From an uncultured bacterium (GTDB lineage Bacteria; Patescibacteriota; Minisyncoccia; Phycocordibacterales; UBA9973): 11,629 nucleotides of DNA. A program made the position numbers and the translations under genes. Within the stretch, counting starts at the first letter, position 1; each line of letters begins with the position of its first letter. Below the pieces are notes generated by a model, which saw only the letters and a program-made list of their open reading frames with translations, did no database searches and was not told the DNA's origin. This document shows positions 1 through 3,805 of the stretch, one piece after another. The stretch is taken from assembly GCA_903825265.1 (NCBI GenBank), contig CAIJZW010000003.1:1-11629 (forward strand), read 5' to 3'.

Positions 1-162
1 ATTTCTTTTTTCAACTAAACTCTTTTAAACAAACTCCATTTTAAGACCTACCAAAACAGCTACTTTGGCAATCTTTATTTCTTTTTTCAACTAAACTCTT
101 TTAAACAAACTCCATTTTAAGACCTACCAAAACAGCTACTTTGGCAAACTTTATTTCTTTTT
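1..162. repeat. 76-bp tandem direct repeat, two copies plus partial third
   Basis: Positions 1-76 and 77-152 are identical except at one site (t72 versus a148), and 153-162 begins a third copy before the sequence diverges. The array touches the window edge, so more copies may lie upstream. Each unit contains a weak inverted repeat (CCAAA, 8-nt loop, TTTGG); in copy 1 it is flanked by AAGA/TCTT, which the single difference breaks in copy 2. Read on the minus strand, one frame spells AKVAVLVGLKMEFV followed by a stop, so the unit could be a duplicated gene 3' end. The period is not a multiple of three, so a reading frame would not continue across units. I see no gene here. Confidence 0.9.
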
Positions 163-177
163 CTTTTATTTAACCTA

Positions 178-208
178 TTTACAAATTTACCTTATATTAT
201 GATACAAT
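178..208 (+). promoter_or_regulatory. Putative promoter with extended -10, leaderless start
   Basis: TTTACA at 178-183 resembles a -35 box. TGATACAAT at 200-208 is an extended -10 (TGn plus TACAAT, 5 of 6 consensus). Spacing is 19 nt, slightly long, but an extended -10 tolerates a weak -35. Transcription would begin near 215, two to three bases before the ATG at 218. No Shine-Dalgarno sequence is present, so a leaderless mRNA is inferred. Confidence 0.5.
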
Positions 209-217
209 GCAAAACAT

Positions 218-1924
218 ATGAAAATGGATTCAGCCCCTAAAAAAGAAGATAAGCCCCAATTAAATTTAGCAACAATAAAAAACAACGTCTTTCTTGGATT
301 AGAAGGGGTTAGTTTTATTAAGAATAATGACCTTGAAAAAGATTTTACTGATTCATTTAACGAATATAGTAGCTATAATCTAACAGAACAAGAGATGACT
401 CTTTGCATATCTGCTTCTTTAATATCAAAAAAATCTCAATCAGATGAACTAAAAGAATTAATAGCTACTTCTGAAAATTTAAAAACTTTAAATACTGATA
501 TCGTAAAAATAGAAGAGAATGGCAGTATTGAAAATACACTAAGAATTGAAGCTTTCAATAACATGGATAACTATACAAAGGAAACTCTTTGCTCTGTTGG
601 GGAAATACTTGGTAAAGCAAAATACCCATGGGGGATAACAGGCTCTGTTGCTCTAAAGTTAGAAGCAGATACAGATAAACACCCAGATGATATAGATTTG
701 CAATTCTGCGATATAGACTTCCCTATTATATACAAAGAATTCTTAGAAAAACAAAAAAATGGAAAAGTAAAAGATTTAAAATTAGTCCAACAAATAGACT
801 TTAACGGTGACTTCAATGGATGTACAAAAATCTATGCAAAATTATTAGTTCAAAAAAAATGGATTGAAATTGAAGCTTTTGCACAAAATATTGACCATAA
901 ATTACCTAAAAATGGTATTGCAAACGTAGGCTTAGAGCAAATCCAAATAAATCAATACAAAGAAAATGGTATAGATATTAACCTTATCGGAAGAGAAGAA
1001 ATAATAAGATACTATAAATACTTATCTAAAACGGAAGTGCTTCTATATAGTGAAACAGCTCACAGAGCAACAGAAGGATTAACATTTCTGAAGAATAAAT
1101 TTCCTCAAAGAGTTTCAAATTTATTATCAATAATAAAAAGAATTGAACACGAAAATACTGGAGAAAATAAAATAGATGAAATAACAGATCAAAATATAAT
1201 TAACTTAGAAAAAATGTTATTAGTAGAACAGAAAGATTATGATATAGAACTTAAACTAGATTATGAAAAACATGATCAACTAAGTCCTATAGAGATAATT
1301 AAAAATGCTTTTGAATTATTTAAAAAAGGGAAAGAAAAAACTACAGGTGTTGGTTTCACCAACAATGTAATCAAATATAATTTGGATGAGTCTATCAGAA
1401 ACGATATGGTAGATATGTTCCTCGATAAATCACAAATAAGGCAAAGGGGTGATGAATATTTTAATACACACAAAGAAGATGCAAAAAAGATAATTGTAAA
1501 CTTCTTTGAAAAAATAAAAGGTCATACAAGAGAGGAAATTGTAGACAGTCTCTCCGTAATAAGTCTTGAGGATATGCAACAAATAACCAATTCTCATATA
1601 CAAATTGTAAAAATTGAATCTGAAATACAACAAATACTCGAAAATTACGAAAATGATAAAGATGCAACAGAGAACAAAGATGTACTGGCAATTATAGAAG
1701 AAAAATGTTATGCTATGAGCAAATACACTGAGGATTTGCTTCAAAATATAATTAATAAATACAAGGAATATTCTTTATCATTAGAATATATAAATTCTAA
1801 TGATAATAAAGATTTGTTATCTTTTATAACACTGAAACAGACTTTAGATGGGCACATAATGCCAGCACTAGATCTTGTTTCTGATATAGAAAATAGGATT
1901 AAAAAATATAAAGAAACAATTTAA
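218..1924 (+). CDS. Nucleotidyltransferase-fold protein (MNT/AbiEii-like), function unknown
   Basis: This is a 568-aa soluble, lysine- and glutamate-rich protein. Around residues 138-162 it has the hallmark of the nucleotidyltransferase superfamily: G142-S143 followed by HPDDIDLQF, giving a D158-x-D160 metal-binding pair. A possible third acidic strand is WIEIEAF at 215-221. The spacing (14 residues between GS and DxD) is close to the family rule, and the arrangement resembles AbiEii/MNT-type enzymes, which transfer nucleotides to proteins or RNA. Residues 260-300 look helical, and the C-terminal half (about 300-568) is charged and probably coiled-coil rich. The start follows an extended -10 by 9 nt without a Shine-Dalgarno. 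A 59-aa gene follows after 12 nt. No close family is recognised, so enzymatic activity is inferred from the motif only. It could instead be an inactive or substrate-binding relative. Confidence 0.75.
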   Translation: MKMDSAPKKEDKPQLNLATIKNNVFLGLEGVSFIKNNDLEKDFTDSFNEYSSYNLTEQEMTLCISASLISKKSQSDELKELIATSENLKTLNTDIVKIEENGSIENTLRIEAFNNMDNYTKETLCSVGEILGKAKYPWGITGSVALKLEADTDKHPDDIDLQFCDIDFPIIYKEFLEKQKNGKVKDLKLVQQIDFNGDFNGCTKIYAKLLVQKKWIEIEAFAQNIDHKLPKNGIANVGLEQIQINQYKENGIDINLIGREEIIRYYKYLSKTEVLLYSETAHRATEGLTFLKNKFPQRVSNLLSIIKRIEHENTGENKIDEITDQNIINLEKMLLVEQKDYDIELKLDYEKHDQLSPIEIIKNAFELFKKGKEKTTGVGFTNNVIKYNLDESIRNDMVDMFLDKSQIRQRGDEYFNTHKEDAKKIIVNFFEKIKGHTREEIVDSLSVISLEDMQQITNSHIQIVKIESEIQQILENYENDKDATENKDVLAIIEEKCYAMSKYTEDLLQNIINKYKEYSLSLEYINSNDNKDLLSFITLKQTLDGHIMPALDLVSDIENRIKKYKETI

Positions 1925-1936
1925 TAATTATATACT

Positions 1937-2116
1937 ATGACAAAAGTACAAATAAATTATGAAAATTTCAGAAGAGAAGATGAGAAAAATCATACCTCTT
2001 TTATAGAAAAAATGAAAAATCCAGAAGAGAGAACAGCTTTTGAAAAAAAACTTTTACAAGCTGGAGCATGGTCTCCTGGAGAAATAATAAATAGAGCTTT
2101 GAATTGTTCTATTTAA
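1937..2116 (+). CDS. Small hypothetical protein (59 aa)
   Basis: The frame runs from ATG at 1937 to TAA at 2114-2116: 59 residues starting MTKVQINYENFRRE and ending in ALNCSI. It is charged, lacks membrane segments, and looks largely helical, with an EKMKNPEERTAFEKKLL stretch and a short WSPGEIINRA segment. It begins 12 nt after the nucleotidyltransferase-like gene on the same strand and is followed at once by a terminator, so the two are probably co-transcribed. Codon use is AT-rich like its neighbour. I do not recognise the family. A small partner of a nucleotidyltransferase could be an antitoxin-like or accessory subunit, but nothing in the sequence shows this. It could also be a remnant. 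Confidence 0.6.
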   Translation: MTKVQINYENFRREDEKNHTSFIEKMKNPEERTAFEKKLLQAGAWSPGEIINRALNCSI

Positions 2117-2123
2117 AAAGACT

Positions 2124-2154
2124 AAAAAAGACGAACTAACCCTCGTCTTTTTTT
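2124..2154. terminator. Rho-independent terminator, usable in both directions
   Basis: An 11-bp perfect stem pairs AAAAAAGACGA (2124-2134) with 2143-2153 across an 8-nt loop and runs into a T tract on the plus strand. The A tract on the left gives a T tract on the minus strand too. It closes the 218-2116 operon and could also stop minus-strand transcription leaving the tRNA-Thr cassette. Confidence 0.85.
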
Positions 2155-2157
2155 ATT

Positions 2158-2288
2158 TTTTGAGCCGTCAGTGAGAATCTCTCCTTACAGGAGCAGTACA
2201 CCTTTTCGGTATATTCGGAATAGTAATTCCTCATATACATCGAAAAGCTCTCCGATTCTCACGCAAAAAGACACTCAAGTGTCTTTTG
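2158..2288 (-). other. Cassette A: structured sense/antisense element downstream of tRNA-Thr
   Basis: On the minus strand, directly after tRNA-Thr, come three parts. First is a hairpin (2287-2266). Second is GTGAGAATCGG (2262-2252), the exact reverse complement of 11 nt of the tRNA T-arm. Third is a hairpin core and then a second copy of the tRNA 3' end (2179-2158), identical over 22 nt to 2305-2284, including six bases past the mature end. The core stem pairs 2202-2208 with 2241-2247 and 2209-2214 with 2233-2238 around a 2-nt bulge. It then has a GA/GA internal loop and a capped GGAAT/ATTCC hairpin, all features of a real RNA fold. The antisense can pair with the copy (9 bp, 2171-2179 with 2254-2262) or with the tRNA. 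Function unknown. Confidence 0.75.
2266..2287 (-). terminator. Hairpin just after tRNA-Thr, terminator-like
   Basis: The 22-nt palindrome gives a 9-bp stem (AAAAGACAC/GTGTCTTTT read on the minus strand) with a TTGA loop, followed by a fifth T and GC. It begins one base after the tRNA discriminator position. It resembles a terminator but has only a short T run, and it is also the first hairpin of cassette A, so read-through into the cassette is plausible. Confidence 0.5.
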
Positions 2289-2360
2289 AGCCGTCAGTGA
2301 GAATCGGACTCACGGTCTCTGTCTTACCAAGACAGTGCTTTACCACTAAGCTATGACGGC
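2289..2360 (-). tRNA. tRNA-Thr (GGT)
   Basis: The 72-nt cloverleaf is complete. The acceptor GCCGTCA pairs with TGACGGC. The D-arm is GCTT/AAGC with GG in the loop. The anticodon stem CTGTC/GACAG holds loop TTGGTAA (anticodon GGT), and the T-stem is GTGAG/CTCAC. CCA is not encoded and the discriminator is T. The T-loop reads TCCGATT, so position 55 is C where almost all tRNAs have the U that becomes pseudouridine 55. The rest of the fold is intact, so it is probably functional, but this is a notable deviation. Cassette A follows directly. Confidence 0.92.
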
Positions 2361-2378
2361 AAATGATTGAATCAATTA

Positions 2379-2407
2379 AGAATACTATAAAATAAGCATT
2401 TTTTCAA
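2379..2407 (-). promoter_or_regulatory. Putative promoter for tRNA-Thr
   Basis: On the minus strand TTGAAA (2407-2402) and TATTCT (2384-2379) are separated by 17 nt. Transcription would start about 12 nt before the mature 5' end. The -10 matches only 4 of 6 consensus bases. The remaining gene-free stretch 2361-2455 shows only this and the divergent plus-strand promoter. Confidence 0.35.
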
Positions 2408-2410
2408 TGA

Positions 2411-2439
2411 TTGCAAAATTTCTTATTTCGGGTTATTAT
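2411..2439 (+). promoter_or_regulatory. Putative promoter for the fMet-Met-Asp tRNA cluster
   Basis: TTGCAA (2411-2416) and TATTAT (2434-2439, 5 of 6) are separated by the ideal 17 nt. The predicted start near 2446 lies 10 nt before cassette D, so that cassette would be the 5' leader of the tRNA transcript. It sits back to back with the putative tRNA-Thr promoter. Confidence 0.45.
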
Positions 2440-2455
2440 AAGCAAGCATTAAATA

Positions 2456-2537
2456 AACATAGAGAGACAGAGAAATGGTATCTCCTAAAGGACTAATAGC
2501 GCAAATAACAGTTATGGGCCTTGAAGAGATAAATGTT
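2456..2537 (+). other. Cassette D: 5'-half copy plus antisense upstream of tRNA-fMet
   Basis: Positions 2461-2491 repeat the first 30 nt of tRNA-fMet with four mismatches and one inserted base; the D-arm core of 16 nt (2469-2484) is identical to 2564-2579. Further on, GTTATGGGCCTT (2511-2522) is complementary to the fMet anticodon arm 2582-2593 over all 12 positions with one G-U. GAGATA (2526-2531) is complementary to the D-arm segment 2574-2579. The same antisense can pair with the upstream copy (2479-2484 with 2526-2531, 2488-2491 with 2519-2522), closed by AACAT/ATGTT (2456-2460 with 2533-2537). This is a mirror image of the downstream cassettes. Function unknown. Confidence 0.7.
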
Positions 2538-2555
2538 AATAAAAAATAAATATAT

Positions 2556-2626
2556 AGCGGGATAGAGAAATGGTATCTCGTAAGGCTCATAACCTTAAGA
2601 CGGTCGTTCGATTCGACCTCCCGCAA
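2556..2626 (+). tRNA. tRNA-fMet (CAT), initiator
   Basis: The 71-nt cloverleaf has acceptor GCGGGA/TCCCGC with an A1-A72 mismatch at the first pair, the initiator hallmark, and an A11-U24 D-stem pair also typical of bacterial initiators. The anticodon loop is CTCATAA, the T-arm GGTCG/CGACC with loop TTCGATT, and the variable region is four bases. The anticodon stem is TAAGG/CCTTA, so only two of the three usual consecutive G-C pairs are present. CCA is not encoded. It is the first tRNA after the putative plus-strand promoter and is preceded by cassette D. Confidence 0.9.
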
Positions 2627-2629
2627 CAA

Positions 2630-2685
2630 TTCGGTAAACTACTCATGTAGTTAAGTGACATACCAAATATGTCTATGAAACCGAA
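2630..2685 (+). other. Cassette E: three-way-junction element upstream of tRNA-Met
   Basis: Three stems are visible: TTCGGT/ACCGAA (2630-2635 with 2680-2685), AACTAC/GTAGTT (2637-2642 with 2647-2652, loop TCAT) and GACATA/TATGTC (2657-2662 with 2668-2673). The 5' part resembles the 5' half of the next tRNA: TCGGT and CTCAT are shared in the same order, followed by a GTTA block. ACCGA (2680-2684) can instead pair with TCGGT inside the tRNA (2692-2696) across a 7-nt loop. The layout is sense copy, antisense, tRNA, as in cassette D, but the copy is much more degenerate. Confidence 0.5.
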
Positions 2686-2690
2686 GAAAT

Positions 2691-2764
2691 GTCGGTGTAG
2701 CTCATCTGGTTAGAGCGCGGGACTCATAAGCCCGAGGTAGGAGGTTCAAGTCCTCCCACCGACA
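2691..2764 (+). tRNA. tRNA-Met (CAT), elongator; tRNA-Ile2 not excluded
   Basis: The 74-nt cloverleaf has acceptor GTCGGTG/CACCGAC with G1-C72 paired, D-arm GCTC/GAGC, loop CTCATAA (anticodon CAT), and T-arm GGAGG/CCTCC with loop TTCAAGT. The discriminator is A and CCA is not encoded. The anticodon stem CGGGA/GCCCG has an A31-G39 mismatch. CAT is shared by elongator tRNA-Met and by the lysidine-modified tRNA-Ile2, and I cannot decide between them by eye. Cassettes E and B flank it on either side. Confidence 0.9.
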
Positions 2765-2880
2765 CAGTCGAGTGGAGCAAGTAAACTGCTTTACTTGCGT
2801 GAGGAATTGAAAGATTTTTCTGTGTTTGAAAAACAGAAAAATACCTGCCGATGTAAGAGGAAAGTCCTCCCACCGACACA
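2765..2880 (+). other. Cassette B: structured sense/antisense element downstream of tRNA-Met
   Basis: In order: a 9-bp hairpin GCAAGTAAA/TTTACTTGC (2777-2798, loop CTGC); GTGAGGAATTGAA (2799-2811), whose AGGAATTGAA is antisense to the tRNA T-loop and T-stem with one mismatch; a 10-bp stem (2814-2823 with 2833-2842); a GTAAGAGG box; and a 19-nt exact copy of the tRNA 3' end (2862-2880 versus 2748-2766), including two bases past the discriminator. The copy can form its own short T-arm (GAGG/CCTC) or pair with the antisense. The blocks TTGAAAGATTTTTC and GAAAAATACC are identical in cassette C, which shows common descent beyond the tRNA-derived parts. Function unknown. Confidence 0.75.
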
Positions 2881-2907
2881 ATAAAGTAGATATTTTTTCT
2901 ATTTTAT
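2881..2907 (+). other. Stem-loop between cassette B and tRNA-Asp
   Basis: ATAAAGTAGA (2881-2890) pairs with TCTATTTTAT (2898-2907) over ten positions with one G-U, with loop TATTTTT. It lacks a 3' T tract, so it is a poor terminator. The following 20 nt up to tRNA-Asp show no convincing promoter, which suggests that tRNA-Asp is read through from the fMet promoter. Confidence 0.45.
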
Positions 2908-2927
2908 GTTATCTTGATAAAGTATTT

Positions 2928-3001
2928 GCAGTTGTAGCTCAACTGGTTAGAGCACCCGCCTGTCACGTGGGAGGTTGAGGGTTCAAGTCCCTTCGACTGC
3001 G
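2928..3001 (+). tRNA. tRNA-Asp (GTC)
   Basis: The 74-nt cloverleaf has acceptor GCAGTTG/CGACTGC (one T-G wobble), D-arm GCTC/GAGC, anticodon stem CCCGC/GTGGG with loop CTGTCAC (anticodon GTC), and T-arm GAGGG/CCCTT with loop TTCAAGT. G73 is the Asp identity discriminator. CCA is not encoded. The last five bases (CTGCG) are also the first bases of a 22-bp perfect hairpin downstream, so the 3' end of the tRNA can be drawn into a competing structure. Confidence 0.94.
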
Positions 3002-3045
3002 CAAATAAATAAAGCCCCTTTATGGGGCTTTATTTATTTGCGCAG
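2997..3045 (+). terminator. 22-bp perfect hairpin overlapping the 3' end of tRNA-Asp
   Basis: Positions 2997-3018 pair perfectly with 3024-3045 across the loop TTTAT. The central part (AAAGCCCC/GGGGCTTT then ATTTATTTG) resembles a terminator, with a GC-rich top and a T-rich descending arm. Unusually, the stem base includes the last five tRNA bases, so its right end CGCAG is antisense to the tRNA 3' end. It may act in termination, in 3' processing, or as part of cassette C. Confidence 0.65.
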
Positions 3046-3153
3046 GAGAGGAGCCAACTGCTTGGCTCCGTAAGGGATCTTGAAAGATTTTTCGTTGCCG
3101 AATTTATGAGGCCGAAAAATACCCGCGACCGTAGGGCGAAAATCCCTTCGACT
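3002..3153 (+). other. Cassette C: structured sense/antisense element downstream of tRNA-Asp
   Basis: After the 22-bp hairpin comes GGAGCCAA/TTGGCTCC (3050-3069, loop CTGC, the same loop as cassette B). Then GTAAGGGATCTTGAA (3070-3084) is antisense to the tRNA-Asp T-loop and T-stem apart from an extra T at 3078. Next is a stem ATTTTTCG/CGAAAAAT (3087-3094 with 3113-3120), extended by GCC/GGC after a 2-nt bulge. The box GTAGGGCGAAAA follows, and then an 11-nt copy of the tRNA 3' end (3143-3153 versus 2988-2998). AAGGGAT (3072-3078) pairs with ATCCCTT (3142-3148). The copy here is shorter than in cassettes A and B. Function unknown. Confidence 0.72.
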
Positions 3154-3161
3154 TCATAAGT

Positions 3162-3195
3162 ATATAAAAAACACTCGAAAGAGTGTTTTTTATAT
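3162..3195. terminator. Bidirectional rho-independent terminator
   Basis: A 15-bp perfect stem (3162-3176 with 3181-3195) is capped by a GAAA tetraloop, with a T run on both strands. It ends the plus-strand tRNA transcript. Five bases from the stop codon at 3201-3203, it also ends the long minus-strand block. Confidence 0.9.
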
Positions 3196-3200
3196 TTGCT

Positions 3201-3791
3201 TTATATTATCTCTAAATCTTCAAACACGTTCTGATAGAGTTTAATTACTCGTCGTCCTTCTACTTGAGTTACAGGAAAATTCTGTCCTTCATGAGCAATC
3301 TTATTACGAATTAAATGAGCATCCCATGCACTCTGTATACTAGGGTAACCATTTGATCTAGCTTCTTCTAAAAGTTCTGCCATGGTATTCCCTACTAAAC
3401 CACGATCCTTTAAAGATTCTTCCATCAAAGTGTCTGCTTCCATTATTGCAATACGCCAATCAGATTCATTAGGACTTTCTACTAAAGTTAAAATATATTT
3501 CCAACGTGGATTTAGATTTCTATCTCTTTCTTTATCTTTAGCTAAAGCTTCATTAATTTCATGTTCAATTTCTGCTTTATCAAAAACTTGAATTTCATAC
3601 ATTCGAACAAGAGAAAAAACGATTATAAAAATACACAGAATAGATATGCAAGTTGAAATTATTCCAATAACTTGCCACATATGTGGATCAGTAATAGATG
3701 CCCATATCGGTTGCGCAGAATTAGAAAACTTATCGAAAAAATATTCAATATTTAAAAATGTTGGATCGAAAAGTGGTTGTTGTGGTTGCAT
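3201..3791 (-). CDS. Membrane-anchored protein with HEPN-like C-terminus, typical of Parcubacteria
   Basis: This is a 196-aa protein. Residues 1-40 are polar and 41-62 form one hydrophobic helix. A charged, likely coiled segment (about 66-95) follows, and then a conserved soluble domain. The domain begins NPRWKYILTLVESPNESDW and ends near IRNKIAHEGQNF. R162 and H167 form an R-x4-H motif (RNKIAH) like the one in HEPN-domain RNA-binding or RNase proteins. From memory, similar proteins sit near gatA in many Parcubacteria genomes. The catalytic relevance of RNKIAH is inference; it could be only structural. A TATAAT box overlaps the gatA stop 8 nt before this ATG, so the gene may have its own leaderless transcript besides read-through. 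The bidirectional terminator follows. Confidence 0.75.
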   Translation of the reverse strand: MQPQQPLFDPTFLNIEYFFDKFSNSAQPIWASITDPHMWQVIGIISTCISILCIFIIVFSLVRMYEIQVFDKAEIEHEINEALAKDKERDRNLNPRWKYILTLVESPNESDWRIAIMEADTLMEESLKDRGLVGNTMAELLEEARSNGYPSIQSAWDAHLIRNKIAHEGQNFPVTQVEGRRVIKLYQNVFEDLEII

Positions 3792-3799
3792 ACTTTATT

Positions 3800-3805
3800 A
3801 TTATA
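3800..3805 (-). promoter_or_regulatory. TATAAT -10 box overlapping the gatA stop, before the membrane protein
   Basis: On the minus strand a perfect TATAAT spans the last bases of gatA and lies 8 nt before the downstream ATG. TTGGGA, 18 nt upstream, is a possible weak -35. The start point would be at or one to two bases before the ATG. Confidence 0.45.

Noticed and set aside
1..162. CRISPR array
   Set aside because: The period is contiguous with no unique spacers; it is a plain tandem duplication, with no cas genes in view.
2158..2305. attL/attR of an integrated element at a tRNA 3' end
   Set aside because: The direct repeats are real, but only about 104 nt lie between them, with no gene and no integrase in the window. 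The added antisense is not explained by integration.
2171..2629. Open frames at 2171-2356 (plus) and 2423-2629 (minus)
   Set aside because: They lie across tRNA genes and cassettes, show no protein-like features, and are by-products of RNA genes.
2857..2867. GAGGAAAGTCC in cassette B, identical to a conserved block of RNase P RNA
   Set aside because: The TCC part is the copied tRNA end, cassettes A and C lack the match, and there is no room for the remaining RNase P RNA regions. Chance resemblance.
2748..2880. Group I or group II self-splicing intron in the tRNA, given guide-like antisense and a repeated exon
   Set aside because: The spacing between copies is only 114-155 nt, too short for either intron class. 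No group I core or group II domain 5 is visible, and the upstream tRNA is already complete.
3070..3153. T-box or other tRNA-sensing leader
   Set aside because: No specifier loop, no canonical T-box sequence, and no aminoacyl-tRNA synthetase or amino-acid gene follows on the plus strand.
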